From Prostheceraeus crozeri (Eukaryota > Platyhelminthes > Polycladida > Euryleptidae), in the NCBI GenBank assembly GCA_907163375.1, contig CAJQUW010012927.1, forward strand, positions 1-64,000: DNA of 64,000 nt, given 5' to 3'. The position numbers and the translations under genes were made by a program. Each line of letters starts with the position of its first letter. Within the stretch, counting starts at the first letter, position 1. Shown piece by piece: positions 34,431-46,968 of the stretch. The notes beneath the pieces are model-generated. The model made no database searches. It saw only the letters and a list, made by a program, of their open reading frames with translations, and was not told the origin of the DNA.

Positions 34431-35369
34431 ATGTCTACCGAATCGATAATTGATGATGTACGGAACGAATCTTTGGATGATTATTTATCATCATGGAAAA
34501 GTGAATTACAGTCAAAAAGCAAATCGGAATTATCAACAGAAGCAAAGAAACTTGGTATTAAGTTCTCCGGAGACAAGACAACTTTGATCGACAGAATAAT
34601 AAAAGTTCGCCGTAGTGAGTGGCTCGCATCAAATGAAAGGAATGATGACAATGAAAAGTCTCAAGCTACAAGTATTACCAGTGCACCTACCTCATTTGCA
34701 AGATGTACCGGTGATAATTCACGAGATTCAGTGGATATGAGTATGATACAAGTCATTTATGCAATGATGCAGCAACAACAGCGCAATGATGAAGAACGTC
34801 GCAGACAAGATGAAGAGAGAATAGAAGAACGTCGCAGACAAGATGAAGAGAGAATAGAAGAACGTCGCAGACAAGATGAAGAGAGAATAGAAGAACGTCG
34901 CAGACAAGATGAAGAGAGAATAGAAGAACGTCGCAGACAAGATGAAGAGAGAATAGAAGAACGTCGCAGACAAGATGAAGAGAGAATAGAAGAACGTCGC
35001 AGACAAGATGAAGAGAGAATAGAAGAACGTCGCAGACAAGATGAAGAAAGAAGAGAAGAACGTCGCAGACAAGATGAAGAGAGAATAGAAGAACGTCGCA
35101 GACAAGATGAAGAGAGAATAGAAGAACGTCGCAGACAAGATGAAGAGAGAATAGAAGAACGTCGCAGACAAGATGAAGAAAGAAGAGAAGATCAAAGACG
35201 ATTTAGTGAAATCCTCCTCGAATCTCAAAATAGATTATTGCAAGCTGTTGAAGCTCTAAATATAGCTACAAATACATCACACTCTATTGGACCTGGTATT
35301 TCCTGTGAACTAGACAATGAAATGATTAAAACTCGCTTTCAGATCCAAAAGAAAAACACACCAGTGTAA
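34431..35369 (+). CDS. SAP-like, charged-repeat protein at the front of the BEL/Pao region
   Basis: A 312-residue frame. Residues ~20-62 resemble a SAP-type helix pair (LSTEAKKLGIKFSGDKTTLIDRI). Residues ~120-250 are twelve 11-residue repeats of EERRRQDEERI. The tail reaches DNEMIKTRFQ. LTR retrotransposon gag proteins sometimes begin this way, and its place before the gag block suggests it is the start of gag. It could also be a separate gene. It stops just before the Penelope-like insertion. The repeat run would form a long charged helix. Confidence 0.5.
   Translation: MSTESIIDDVRNESLDDYLSSWKSELQSKSKSELSTEAKKLGIKFSGDKTTLIDRIIKVRRSEWLASNERNDDNEKSQATSITSAPTSFARCTGDNSRDSVDMSMIQVIYAMMQQQQRNDEERRRQDEERIEERRRQDEERIEERRRQDEERIEERRRQDEERIEERRRQDEERIEERRRQDEERIEERRRQDEERIEERRRQDEERREERRRQDEERIEERRRQDEERIEERRRQDEERIEERRRQDEERREDQRRFSEILLESQNRLLQAVEALNIATNTSHSIGPGISCELDNEMIKTRFQIQKKNTPV
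34790..35190 (+). repeat. 33-bp coding tandem repeat, 12 copies
   Basis: Unit 'gaagaacgtcgcagacaagatgaagagagaata', nearly identical in all copies; two copies carry an 'aagaagagaag' variant ending. It keeps one reading frame (11 codons). The opposite strand is also open throughout, which is a by-product of the repeat. Confidence 0.9.
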
Positions 35370-35399
35370 TATAGCCAAAGCTGCTGTATTAATAAAATT

Positions 35400-36440
35400 C
35401 TCAAATTTTCGCGGACAACCGCCTTGTTCAAGAGTGCACGAGGAATGAACTATGTAAGCGAGCGCGCTGACGACCGCTTATCAGCAGAGGGTCACGTGAT
35501 CGACATCGGCGCAGACAGCGAGACGGCAGTACATGGGTGCAAGCGCACTCATGAACAGCAAAGGGTAAATGACAGGATAAGAAAAAGGAAGTTTAAAATA
35601 CAATGTCCTTCAGCTCCTCACGTTCCTGACGGGAATTGATGCTGGGCTGCCTCTTTTTTATTTCTATAGCCTCAAGTATTCTCAGCGATGTCAATTGATG
35701 CTCACGGCTAAGTATTTCTGTTTGAAAACTGCTTTTACAAGTAAGTTTATGTTTGAAAACTGAGCTGCTGCTCGAATTTATGTGTTCACGCACCCTGATG
35801 TGGAGAGGCCGAATAGTGCTGCCAATATACAACTTACCACAGCTGCTACACTTCATCTGGTACACACAATTGGTGACATGACACAACTTGTTGTCCTTTA
35901 CAGGACAGTTCTTCAGCTTGCATTCATCAGCTTCCTCCTTCTTCCTGAGGACGTCTCTTAGTGTTCTTGTCTTATGATACATCTTGACTGGGAGGTCATT
36001 TTGCTGCAGCACCCTGTTGATGTTCCTGTTCAGCTGGTCGGAAACATACGGCATCTTCAGGAAAATAGGGTCTTCAATGCGCTTTATGGTTTTTCTCTTT
36101 CTCTTGAAGTTCGGCTTCACAGGAACGATTTGCTGAGCCACATTACAAGGATAGCCGTTGCTCTTCAGAATATTTTTGAAGTCATTAAGATTGGAGGCGA
36201 GGTCTCTACTATCTGTACATCTTTCTCTAATGCGATCCACCTCGTTTCGGATGATATTCCTTTTCGTTTGTGAAGGTAGGGCCGAGTCACAATGCACAAA
36301 CAAGGGTTTCTTTGCTCTTTTCTTGTAGAAGTTGAAAGTAGCCTTGCCCTCGTCTGTTATTGAGAATTCAAAGTCCAGAAGCTTCAGGGACTTTGAATTT
36401 GAATTTGAATTTTGACTTTCAGATGATACTATAGGAACTG
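35400..36440 (-). pseudogene. Penelope-like element fragment (GIY-YIG end) inserted in gag
   Basis: The minus strand encodes the C-terminal part of a Penelope-like retroelement: FVHCDSALPSQTKRNIIRNEV (RT tail/linker), then CKLKNCPV, CVYQMKCSSCGKLYIGST and RVREHINSSSSS...KHKLTC, which is the GIY-YIG nuclease with its zinc-binding cysteines, ending ILEAIEIKKRQPSIN. PLEs use this nuclease for target cutting. The reverse transcriptase core is absent, so this is a 5'-truncated copy. The frame runs upstream into antisense gag of the BEL/Pao element, which shows that it is inserted. Boundaries are approximate. Confidence 0.85.
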
Positions 36441-36479
36441 CAAGAATTATTACACAAATTAAACGAACATGTATGTAAC

Positions 36480-38030
36480 AATCAGTCCTACTACGAAGTA
36501 GAATCCCTTTTGAAAAGATGTGAAGTTTCAATGAACAGTTTGAACAATTTTCAGGAACAGAAGGTCGTGCCATTCAGTAATGCTTGTGATAGAGAAAAGA
36601 TGGTCGAAGAGTTCAGGAAAATTACTGATGACTATTATTCGGCTTCTCCACAGGCAAAAGCTTACCTTGATCACTTACGAAGGATCGAAAATGAGGAAAA
36701 GAATGCTGGACCTTTACCTCCAAATATTGAACGACCTCTGTTCTATGGAAACATTCTATCCTTTCCGACTTTTTGGGATTCATTCGAACCGATTGTCCAC
36801 AACAATACAAGCGTGTCTCGTTTCTACAAGTTGAAATACTTGAAAGATGCCATGAAAGGTTCTGCATTTGGCGTACTCGACTCTTATGAACTAATTGCGG
36901 AGAATTATGATGCCGCAGTTCAACACATACAGAAAACATGGGGTAAGCCAGAAGCAGCAACTCGCAGGCTTATAAATTCCTTGTTAGAAAGTAACAAAGC
37001 GAATGAAGATTTCAGAAATCTTCAAAAGCTGCTCAATAACGCAAGAGCCAAAAAAAAGCACTTCTGGAAAAAAGTAAGGTCACAAAGGATCAAATCATTC
37101 TCTAAATTATTGAGCATCAATTGCCGGTAAAACTTCAAGAAGAATGGATCGAAAAAGTGGTCAGTTCTGCAATTGAGAGAAGTGACATTCTAATGACCGA
37201 CAATCTTTTCAAATTTATTGAAACAAAATTGAATGCCAAAGAAATTCTCTATTCATCTCGCAAAAGCCTCTCAGAAAACAAAGAAAAGAGAAATAATGAA
37301 AAGAAAAAGGACAACGGAAATCCGTACAAAGAGCCAAAAAGTGCTACCTGGAAAAATGATGATTATAGAGAAAAATCCTCCGCACATGCTCTCGTCACAA
37401 ATCAAAAGAAACGTGTAACTCCAAAGAGAATCACATGTCCTTTCTGCCAAGGTGATCATAGTTTACCTCAGTGTCCAGACTTCACAACCTTGGATGAAAA
37501 AGATCGTCATTATACCTATCATTCAAAGATGAGGTATCTATGCAATAAGTGTCTCCTACCAAAGGATCAAGATGGTCACCCAAAAAACCCATACAAGTGT
37601 GAAGGCAAGTGTTATACTTGCCAAGGTTTCCACCATAAATTATTACATTTATCGAATGGAAAGTCATCTGAAGACAAATCAATCAAAGTGACACGAACAT
37701 TACTAACCAAAAGGCATGTGGACAAAAATGAAAGCAATGGCACTTATCGAAGAGAAATTGATTCTGTCGACACTATATTGCCAACTGCAAGAGCAAGAAT
37801 ATACAACAGTGATCGGAGCAAAGAAGTCAGAATCGGACTGGACTCCCTTAGTCACATGACATTTTTCACTGCATCCTTAGTGAAAGAATTGGGTCTGGAA
37901 ATGGTTGACACAGACCACTTCACGGTACAAGGATTCGGAGGCTCAGAGTTCAGTGAAGTCAAAGGCAAAATGGTAAAGGCTACAATCGGACCCTGGATGC
38001 AAACGCAACTGAGAGATTTGTGATTGAAGG
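36480..38030 (+). pseudogene. BEL/Pao gag, zinc knuckles and protease region
   Basis: The gag block carries the Pao-type DUF1759 pattern (PLFYGNILSFPTFWDSFEPIVHNN, FYKLKYLKDAMKG, ENYDAAVQHIQKTWG). It is followed by cysteine-rich knuckles (CPFCQGDHSLPQC, then CNKC...CEGKCYTCQGFHH) and a retropepsin-like stretch (RIGLDSLSHMTFF). It lies in more than one frame and is part of the fossil element. Confidence 0.8.
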
Positions 38031-39430
38031 CCATGTGAAGAATGGATGTATTTGTTCTCCGTTTGAAGCTTTAGACTTTGATCTTGAGCAATGTACTCAT
38101 CTAACCAATCTCCCTTTCGCTGATCAATTTCCACAACCCAAATCGTCAGTTGATATCATGATCGGTGCACGGTACTACTATCAATTAATGAATGGAGAAG
38201 TGGTTCTTCCTTCAGAAAGTGAAAGGGACATTAAGCCAATTGCAGTCAAGTCTCTGTTTGGGTATGTAATTGCTGGACCTTGCCACAAGCAATTGATGAA
38301 ATCTTGCGATGACAAAAGCAAAGCAAGCAGAAACAGTCTTCTTATTCAGAGAAAAGAACCCAAGGTTACCGATCAGTTGTCTTTGCTAGATATGAAATTA
38401 GAGAGATTTTGGGAATATGATTCAATTGGACTGACTGATAATTCAACTGTGTATACCAGTGATGAGAAAACCGCGATGGAAATATTCGATAAGAATACAT
38501 TTTATGATGGTGAAAGATATGTAGTCGATCTTCCATTTCGTCCTGACAGACCTTGTTTGGAAGATAATTACACAGAGGCTCCTCGAAGACTAGAATGTAC
38601 TGAAAAACAGTTATTGAAAAGACCAGATCGAATTGATGTATACGAAAAGGCAATCATGGATTACGCTGAATTGGGATTTGCTCGCGAGCTCTCAGGGAAA
38701 GAAGTCAAAGATGTCCTGAAACAAGAACATTACTTCATACCGCATCATGCTGTGTTCAAAGAAACCAGCACATCAACAAAAACAAGAATTGTATTTGATG
38801 CAAGTGCGAAAGACCGTAATGGAACATCTCTGAATGATGTGCTCCTTCAAGGCCCTAATCTATTACCTGATATTGCATCAGTTCTATTGAGGTTTCGGAT
38901 GCATCGAATCGCAATAAATGCAGATATACAAAAGATGTTTCCACAAACCAAGGTCAATGAAAAGCATCAACGCTAAGTCAACACAACCAAAAGTATTCAT
39001 GATGGAACGAGTACTATTTGGAGAAAGTTCAAGTCCCTATTTGTGTATCTCAACAATGCAGAAACATGCCATGGATAATGTGGATCAATATGGAGAGTAA
39101 TTTGTGGAGTCGATCAAAACAAACGTCTATATGGATGATGTTCACGAAGGCGCACAGACCGAGGACGAAGTGATTGAAAAATGCTCCAAGTTGAGTAGTT
39201 TCTTCTTATCAGGAGGTTGGAATTTAACAAAATTTGCCTCTAATTCTCAGAAAGTGATGCAAACTATTCCTGAAAGCAAAAGACTTCCTAATCTGGTGAT
39301 TGACTTAGACGACAATAAATTTGGTGTAGCTGGATCACTAGGCTTGAAGTGGCATACTGTCAGAGATACATTTTATTGCAATGTGAAGGATTCTATCATT
39401 AAACAGGACCAAGTCGTAACGAAACAGTGA
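38020..39430 (+). pseudogene. BEL/Pao reverse transcriptase region
   Basis: Pao-type signatures in order: DIMIGARYYYQLM, SLFGYVIAGP, LERFWEYDSIGL, HHAVFKETSTSTKTRIVFDAS, SLNDVLLQGPNLLPDI and INADIQKMFPQ, then a block with VYMDDVHEGAQTEDEV (the YxDD active-site box) further on. It is split across several frames. The family assignment is firm. Confidence 0.85.
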
Positions 39431-39479
39431 ATCCTGAGTAAGCTGAGCTCAATCTATGATATCTTTAGATTTTTTTCGG

Positions 39480-40000
39480 CCTTCATCGTGAGAGCAAAGA
39501 TTCTCATGCAAGAGTTATGGAAAGCAAAAGTCGAATGGAAGACTCCAATTACGGGATCAATTGAAATTCGATATAGAAAGTGGACAGATGAAATCCGTAT
39601 TCTTGAAACTATTGAGCTTCCTCGGTCTCCTTTCCGAACAATACATGGGAAATCAATCAAATCAATCCAACTTCATGGGTACGCTGATGCCTCACTTGAG
39701 GCTTACGGAGCAGTTTTCCATCTCAGAATTGAAGACACAAATGGAAATGTTGAAATTGCCTATTTGAAGGCTAAGACTCGGTTGGCATCATCGAAAAAAC
39801 CTCCAATTGCAAGGCTCGAACTCCTGTCTGCCCATAGTCTGGCAAAACTCAAGGATTATATTGTGAAGGCAAGCAGCAAAAGCATTCACATCGATGAAAT
39901 TCATTTGTGGCTAGATTCAGAGATTGCTCCTGCTTGGATAGTCAAACCTAGCTCTCGATGGAAAGGTTAGGTGAGAAACCGTGTCCAGGACATCCATGAT
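39480..40000 (+). pseudogene. BEL/Pao RNase H region
   Basis: LHGYADASLEAYGAVFHLR and RLASSKKPPIARLELLSAH are the RNase H signature of BEL/Pao elements, with HLWLDSEIAPAWI following. It directly follows the reverse transcriptase. Confidence 0.8.
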
Positions 40001-41790
40001 TTAACTTCGATTGCGGATTGGAAATACTGTCCAGGAAAGGAAAATCCTGCAGATTTGCATAGCAGAGGGATGAAGTTAGCCGAACTGAAGCATAGTAGGT
40101 TGTATTGGAAAGGACCTTTGTGGCTGTCCAAGGAAAAATCAATTTGGCCTCCTACTAAGAATACCAGCCAAAGAAATGAAGAGAACTTGACTGAAAGTGT
40201 ACGAATCGAAATCGAGAAAGAAGCTAACCCAAAGAAGTCACTGATAGTCAAAAGTGGAAATTCCGATGACAAACATTATCCAGAATACATTGAGAAATTT
40301 GAGAATTATAACAAGATTCTTCGCATCACAGCCAGGATTATTCGCTGGAGAAATGTCGCCCTGTTTGACAGAAATCATGACAGTCTATACATTGGCGCAG
40401 ATGAATTATTGGAAGCAGAAAACTTCTTGCTAAGAATTCAACAAATCAAATTTCAAGATGAATATAGCCTATTGGAATCCGGAAAATCAGTGTCCAGACA
40501 GTCAAACATTATTGCCCACGATCCTCATTGGGATGATTCACGCCGTCTAATTGTTAGAGGAAATCGATTGTCAATGTCTGATTTACCCAAAGAAACACAG
40601 CATCCAATAATTCTTCCAAACAAAGATCCCTTAATCGAGAAATTGATTCTTTATGTTCACACTAGCAACTGTCATTGTCCGCAGGATACAACCATAGCAT
40701 TGTTACGACAAAGGTTCCACATTGTTCATATAAGGGAAGAAGTTCGAAAAGCGATTAAAAAATGCCTGATCTGTAAACACGCAAACACGAAACCCCTGCA
40801 TCAAAAAATGGGAATTCTTCCAGAAGAGCGAGTATGTGTTTCTCTGGCATTTTCCGAGATTGGACTTGATTTCACTGGGATAATTTATCTGAAATCACAC
40901 GACAAAAGAATCACTCAAAAAAGGCTTACATTTGTATTTTTACCTGCGCACACAGTAGAATGGTCCATTTTGAATTAACGAATGATATGACCACAGAAGA
41001 ATTCTTGGCAGCATTGAGAAGAATGATGAATCGACGGGGATAGTGCAGCACTATATTTAGTGACAATCAGACTACGTTCAAAAAGGCCGATAAAATACTT
41101 CGATTTTCGACAGCTCACAATGCCAAAATTGATCTGAAAAGTGAAGATATCTACAAGTTCCTTACCGATAGTAGTATCAAATGGAAATTCATTACAGGAA
41201 GAAGCCCTAATCGAGGTGGATTCTACGAAAGAATTAATCGTTCTCTGAAGGAGCCACTTCGCAAAGTTTTGGGACATGCAAGCCTCGGCTATTCTGAATT
41301 GAATACCTTGCTAACAGACATTGAAGCTTCACTCAACCAAAGGCCACTGATTTACCTGAGCAGCGATCCAATGAACCTTCAGTCGATAACTCCCACACAC
41401 TTGGCTTTTGGACGCACCCTGAAGAATTTCCCTGTTTTGAATGATCGGAATATTCCAGTATCCATCAACAAGCGATACGAACATCTTCAAAATCTCCTGA
41501 ATCATTTCTGGAAAAGATGGTCAACTGAATATTTACCAACACTAATGCCTCGAAAGCGATGGTTGACAGAACAGGAGACACCTCAAGTCGGTGACATTTG
41601 CCTAATTGCAGAAGATAAGATATCTCGTCCACAATGGCCCCTGGGAAGAATAACAGAAGTGATCAAAGGAAAAGACGGTCTTGCAAGAACTTTCCGGTTG
41701 AAAACAAAGAAAGAATTCCTAACTCGACCAATTCAGAAACTGCATCTTCTCGAAAAAGATGATTCTTGTCTGTGTATTGATGAAAAGTGA
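40000..41790 (+). pseudogene. BEL/Pao integrase and C-terminal domain
   Basis: The zinc-binding part is visible (HTSNCHCPQDTT then KKCLICKHANTKP, an HHCC type). Next come the core starting EIGLDFTG, a middle part around 41040-41230 with SDNQT and GRSPNRGGFYER, and the C-terminal RWSTEYLPTLMPRKRW...GDICLIAEDKISRPQWPLGRI, the DUF5641-like tail usual in BEL/Pao. It lies in more than one frame and is a fossil. Confidence 0.85.
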
Positions 41791-41832
41791 GACAATGATA
41801 ATGATGACATTTGGACGATCCGTGATCGGTCC

Positions 41833-42165
41833 AAGGGGGCAGGATGTTCTGACGAATAGTCTCTAGCCTCTATTTGCATAGATTTTCAATAGTTCATAGT
41901 TTTGTGATGTAAGGTTGGCCTAGCCAGTGACATAGTTTTTGAATGTCTGTATGTCTATGTTGCTGATATACATGTATTTATATGCCTGATCTAATTGTTT
42001 CTAATGTATGTAGTCATGATAATCGTTATGAATTTTGAATGAGATGTAACTATATCTTGACTTGCCGTGTGAATGTGCAGATAAAAAGAGATAGGTGTGC
42101 TGCATATTTCAAGAAATGACTTGCAATCTGTAAATTATTTATGTTTGTGAATTATATCTTGTGTG
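41833..42165 (+). repeat. Polypurine tract and putative 3' LTR of the BEL/Pao element
   Basis: aagggggcagg (41833..41843) is followed by TGTTCTGACGAATAG, a typical LTR start, soon after the stop of the integrase tail. With no matching 5' LTR in the window, its right end cannot be fixed. Confidence 0.5.
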
Positions 42166-42603
42166 CAACACAAATAACACCAAAGAATTTTCCAGCACAG
42201 ATTATTGCTATTTTTATTGAACAATAACACGGTACATGTATTTAATTTGCTAACGGTTTTTAGTTCTTCAAATGTCAGATCAACTATTCTTCTCACTATA
42301 GAAAATCTCAATTTACGAGATAGATAATTTCCTAAATTTATCATAAACGCTAAAACACTACTATTGGGATACATCAAATGTGATTATTCGTCAAATTTTT
42401 GTAAGCTGGTAAATGAACTTGTTGGAGGAGCAACACAAATGCACTTTTCGCATTCAGCGCATTCTCCGACTGATTTCAAGAAAAAAAGAAATATCAATGC
42501 GATTGATTTGATGTGAGTCCTAAGTAGATCTTGTTTGACCTGCTGCCTGTCTAATAATGCTAAATTACAACCGAAGAATCAACGAATAATAAAATTACCT
42601 CAA

Positions 42604-42740
42604 AAATTTGCATATCTCACATTTTGTAACAATATCCAACATGCATCCTCCTCGAGTTCATTTAATAAAATCGAAAGTGTATACACATTGGGGATTCAAT
42701 AAATGCAGAGTTACCACTCTACCTAATATATCTACTCTAT
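42604..42740 (+). repeat. Single arm of the 27958..29310 TIR family
   Basis: 'tatctcacattttg...ttcatttaataaaatcgaaagtgtatacacattggggatt...gagttaccactctacc' matches 28020..28150 closely and 29110..29250 in inverse. No second arm was found nearby. Confidence 0.75.
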
Positions 42741-42759
42741 GGTAGATATAGTCTTCACC

Positions 42760-43030
42760 TAAATGATGCTGTGAGATCATCTGCAGCAGTGTTAAAATAC
42801 TTCGACATGATGATTATGGTTCGAGTAAGGAATTGGAAGTGGCTTTTCTATTTTGTCGTTGTTCTTCTTAGTTTCGAGCTCTCATACTTAGTATTAGTGT
42901 ATAATGCACCCATCCCATCCTTAAATGAAATGTGTGTTGCCTTCAAAACGAGACCTAATTTGTCAATTTTTGTTGAACAATTAGGAAGTTATGCCACATC
43001 AAAATTTAGTCACATTTCTTAAGCCGCAAC
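42760..43030 (+). repeat. Dispersed repeat family R1, copy 4
   Basis: The longest copy. It joins both halves seen separately elsewhere ('ttcgacatgatgattatgg...gaattggaagtggctttt' and 'cttcaaaacgagac...gttgaacaattaggaagttatgccacat'). It follows directly after the TIR arm at 42604..42740. Confidence 0.5.
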
Positions 43031-43679
43031 CCTGCGGAATATCGCCTTTAGGTACTTCTATTCTTCCCTCCCCCTTGTTGTTGACATCCGCATTGTCAAC
43101 GATCTTCTCCTGCTCCTAAGTGCAGTCTCACTGCCGTCGCAAAAGCGTTGAGTGTGCAAAATTCCCCTGGTTTGTAGAAAATTTACAGCACTTGCTTTGT
43201 CGCTCACTGTAGACAATAGTGACACGAAGTTCATGATCACAGCTGTAGACCTACTCGTACCTATCTTGTATTTAACTGAGTATCCAAGGGACCAATCCTT
43301 CATCCCAGCATTCAAGTAAGACTTCTCAGTGGTGTTGCACTATCATCTCTCGCATCTTCAAAGTTTGTTGAACGAGACATTAAATCATGAGAGTGGACAA
43401 CGGCCCCATTTAATGGTTCGTGTTGAGATTATGACTGTGTACTCATTAATTCAATTTCGAAATAATATGAAAGCCGCTGTTTTTACGCAACCATAGGCCT
43501 AATACATACCACAAAATGCATTATCTATAAATAAGTTTTCATTCAATGCAACACGTTTTATAATGTAGAAGAAAAACAGTTGATAGCTGCGTCAAATTTG
43601 ATAATGTGTGTGGCCTCCTCGAACTTAGATACACTCCGCATTGCGAGATCGCATCGAATAATATTGTTTTTCAATAAAT

Positions 43680-44550
43680 GCAACTTAAAGGAGCTGCCAC
43701 TTCAATTGGTGTTTCAGCTAGAATGTTCAAGAATATACAGGTGGAAGCTGTCTCGCTCACGCTCTCTCATTCGCCGCCAAAGTTCATCCCACTCTTGTTC
43801 AATCAAGAATTTGCATGTTCAAGCTCCTTACAACCGCAATAACAGCTGCTGAGCGATGTGGCCTAGCATTGACATCTTCGAAGACAAGATATTCTGCCCT
43901 TGCCAGTGGAGAAAAAACTGGCAACACAATCTTAAGGTAATTTTCACTTATCATTGTGCCTTTGATGACAACTGCCACCGTTCCTCCGCCGTGCCATGCC
44001 TCCCCAAAGCATTACGCTGCCATCAACGTAGGCTATCTATCGTGTTCTTTAATGCAGCATGGATCAAAACGTTCACCTGGAAGACGATGGACACGAATGC
44101 GTCCGTCATTGAAATCAAGAGTGAACCTTAACAGCCCACAAAACTTTCTGCCATCGATCATTCCACGAGTGATGATCTTCAAACAACGCAACTCGTCTCC
44201 TTCGATGTTCAAGACTCAGCGGAATTTTCACAGCTGGTCGTCGAGATTGTACACCAGCTTTTCTCCGTTATGCAATTCGAACCCTTGTGTCTGCGCATAG
44301 AAGTCTGCGTTCTCAGCAACTTTCCAGCTTACAATCCTTGGGACACAAATCTTTTCCTCTTAGCAGCTAAAGCAAAGCGTGCATCTGCTCGTTTAGAAGA
44401 AAGCCAGGGTCTTTCTGATCCTTTCTTCTTTTCCTAATTTCCATCTGTTTCCAAAGACACCACCACCTCCACGTAACGACTCTTGAAATGTTTAACTCTC
44501 TAGCAGCAGTTGTAGAGTTTCGTCCGCAACCAAGATTCGCCTAATATCAA
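43680..44550 (-). pseudogene. Decayed Tc1-like transposase
   Basis: The minus strand is a recognisable but heavily mutated relative of the transposase at 14585..15596. The region around 43980-44130 corresponds to the GGGSVMLWGG and FTLDFND blocks, 43780-43900 to the catalytic middle, and 44330-44540 to the HTH part. Many frame changes and stops are present. It is clearly older than the first copy. Confidence 0.75.
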
Positions 44551-46229
44551 ATTTAAATGTAAGCTTATTAATAAGATTGCAAATGAACTTAGGGACCATC
44601 TATAATATATAGAAAAAGAATTTCACAATTCACAATTTCAATTTCACAAAGAATTAAAGCAAAACCTCAAACTTTACCAGTTACAAACGAAGACAGGGTG
44701 TCTATCTGACAAACTGTGTTAGGCCAGGTTTATACTTCCTCGGCCGTTTTTTGTACGGATAAGTGATCTGTGAATAAGTTAACAAAATACGGACATGTCC
44801 CCAGCAGACTATGTGCGAAAACGGAGACGCTTCCGTATTTTTGCTATCAGCAGACATGAAACGGAGGCTCGAAAATCAAGATACGCAGACTTTCCTTTGA
44901 TTGAATGTCTTTGCATTTCAGTCGACTGAAGTTTGATTGTGAACCAATAAGATTGAAGCTGAAGGTTGGGTAAAACCTTAGGCTGGATTTGAACACCAAG
45001 TTTTTCCACAACTTTGGATCAAAGACCCAAGCCCAAGGTTGAAAAACTTGGGTTTTGAAATCCAAGTTATTAAAATCTGCTCCTTATTTAGCTGTCAGGT
45101 CATTCGTTGTAGGGCATTCCTTCCTACTCCTACTAAACGAAGAGCAGATTTTGCATGTTATGATGTAGCCTACATATGTTAAACTAATTGAGATCACAAT
45201 GCATCCTCTACATCAGAGGGCTGATAGGTTTACCTTCGTATAGCTTTTATCATCAATGAAACCTGGGTGATTCAAACACTAATTCTCGTTCCATTGTTTT
45301 TCGACTTAATGATGCGTTCACGTTGTATGATTTTTTCCACGTAATGGCTTGTGTATTTTAGCTTGTAAGGACAGAAACGATACAGCTATCTGTAAGTTGT
45401 TCGAAGCCATACCTAGTAATTTTCATTCATGACTCTTACTAAGACCGCTGTTCCCTGACTTTAGCACCTCCAGTATGTGATGCTTTCCTGGCCGGTCGAT
45501 TTCGATGCCTGCATGTGCCAGAGCAACTAATAACTAAATATTCCAAGGAAGATCCTAGAGATAAATTCCTTCCCTCTTCAGGCATGCTTCGCTCAACCAT
45601 CAATATATTTCCATAATTTTCCTGATTTTTAACATACATCACTAGGATGATGATGACTTACTTAAAACTGATGAATATTCAACACTTGCTTATATTGCTT
45701 TACCTTACATTTATCTACCCAAAACTGCTTCATTTCCTCTCCTCAAGAAGCACTCTATATGTTAGCCCATAAGCAAGTATTTCTTTACAGTTTACACTCA
45801 TTATTTTTCTTAATTAATTTTATTTTGTCACTAGTTTGTTTTTATCTTATTGATGACTTTTTATAAATACACATCGCATCGAGGACTAAATGAGAATTTT
45901 AATTTTAGCTAAATTCCGCACTATGACTAAATCTGATTAAAGTGTCTTCATAGTGCACTAAAAGTGAAAATGGATGCGCTTCATTGAGAGGCATCACACA
46001 AACATAACATATTTTCAAAACATGGCAAAATCTTCGAAAAAGCACTTTTCAAGAACTGTTTATAAACATTACTTTCCAGTAGGTTAAATCCATCGATTTT
46101 TTTGGATTAGTTTGAAAATATGCTGTCACATTAAGTCAGAAAAAAGCCTAGATCACGCCGCTTCGATTGAAAAGAGCTGCAGCAAATATGCGGCACGGAT
46201 CCGAATTCTCCACCTTTTGCACTGTAGGC
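44551..46229. other. No gene recognised
   Basis: AT-rich intergenic DNA. A patch at 44940..45070 has degenerate repeats of 'aaccttgg / ccaaggtt' type words in both orientations. Nothing coding was identified. Confidence 0.5.
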
Positions 46230-46237
46230 TTACATAG

Positions 46238-46968
46238 CAGGGATGCGGAGTGCGACTCCGGATTGATAGGCCTCCGACTCCGGGTGGCAAGTATATACAG
46301 CCTAGTTTTTATAAAAAAAACTGGTAACCTTCATCATAGATCATTATGGGCTTACCTGAAATTGTCTTTAGTGATCATTGCTGTATCAATTATCAATCAT
46401 TTTCAATGAAAGTCTATCAAATGTCGCTTCAAGTTGGATGCATACGACTCGGCTCCTCCCATCTCGTTGATGTGTGCTTCACACGGTTTTTCTCCAGTCT
46501 CTACCAGGCAGGGAAAATCCCCATCCTTCTTCAAAATACATTAGTACACTTTCGATTTTAATATGCACTTTGGAGGAGCCACCATACAAGATTAAAGTGA
46601 GGGTAAGAGGTAATGTTCTCAAACAAACTAGTGTTTCATTTTTGTCTCTGATGTGACCTTTAGCGCGTAGGTGTGATCGAGGCCAGGAAGGCTTGTCTTC
46701 TCTACTAAATCACTGAGTGAAAAGACAATCCTTTTTTCACTATCACGGTTCATTCCTTCAACTATTACAAGCTTTGCATGCAGCAATGTCTCTGTGCTTA
46801 TGTTTGACGGAGAAAGTTGACATCAAGACAGTGATAGCTATGCATGATGATATATAATTTGTCTGTATTATATTTCGGGTCCAGTTATAGGCCGGAGTCC
46901 TATCATTTGATAGGACTCCGACTCCAGCAAAAATGATAGGACTCCGGGACTCTGACTCCGCATCCCTG
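46238..46968. mobile_element. hAT MITE (731 bp)
   Basis: The left end CAGGGATGCGGAGTGCGACTCC and inverted right end CAGGGATGCGGAGTCAGAGTCC are typical hAT termini. The flanks ttacatag (46230..46237) and ctacatag (46969..46976) agree at 7 of 8 bases. The interior is non-coding. Confidence 0.85.

Larger units (their letters stand above)
34431..42165 (+). mobile_element. BEL/Pao LTR retrotransposon (fossil)
   Basis: In order it holds a gag region, CCHC zinc knuckles, an aspartic protease region, Pao-type reverse transcriptase, RNase H, integrase and the C-terminal DUF5641-like tail, all on the plus strand. A polypurine tract (41833..41843, aagggggcagg) is followed by TGTTCT at 41845, the expected start of a 3' LTR; its end near 42165 is a guess. 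No 5' LTR was recognised. A Penelope-like fragment is inserted in the gag part. It is a broken fossil with about eight or more breaks. Confidence 0.85.
42166..43679. other. Repeat debris, no gene recognised
   Basis: Contains one arm (42604..42740) of the TIR family at 27958..29310 and a copy of dispersed repeat R1 (42760..43030). Short ORFs are not recognised. Confidence 0.5.

Noticed and set aside
34728-35228. 166-residue minus-strand ORF made of FILSATFFYSL repeats
   Set aside because: It is the complement of the 33-bp coding repeat on the plus strand; open only because the repeat has no stops.
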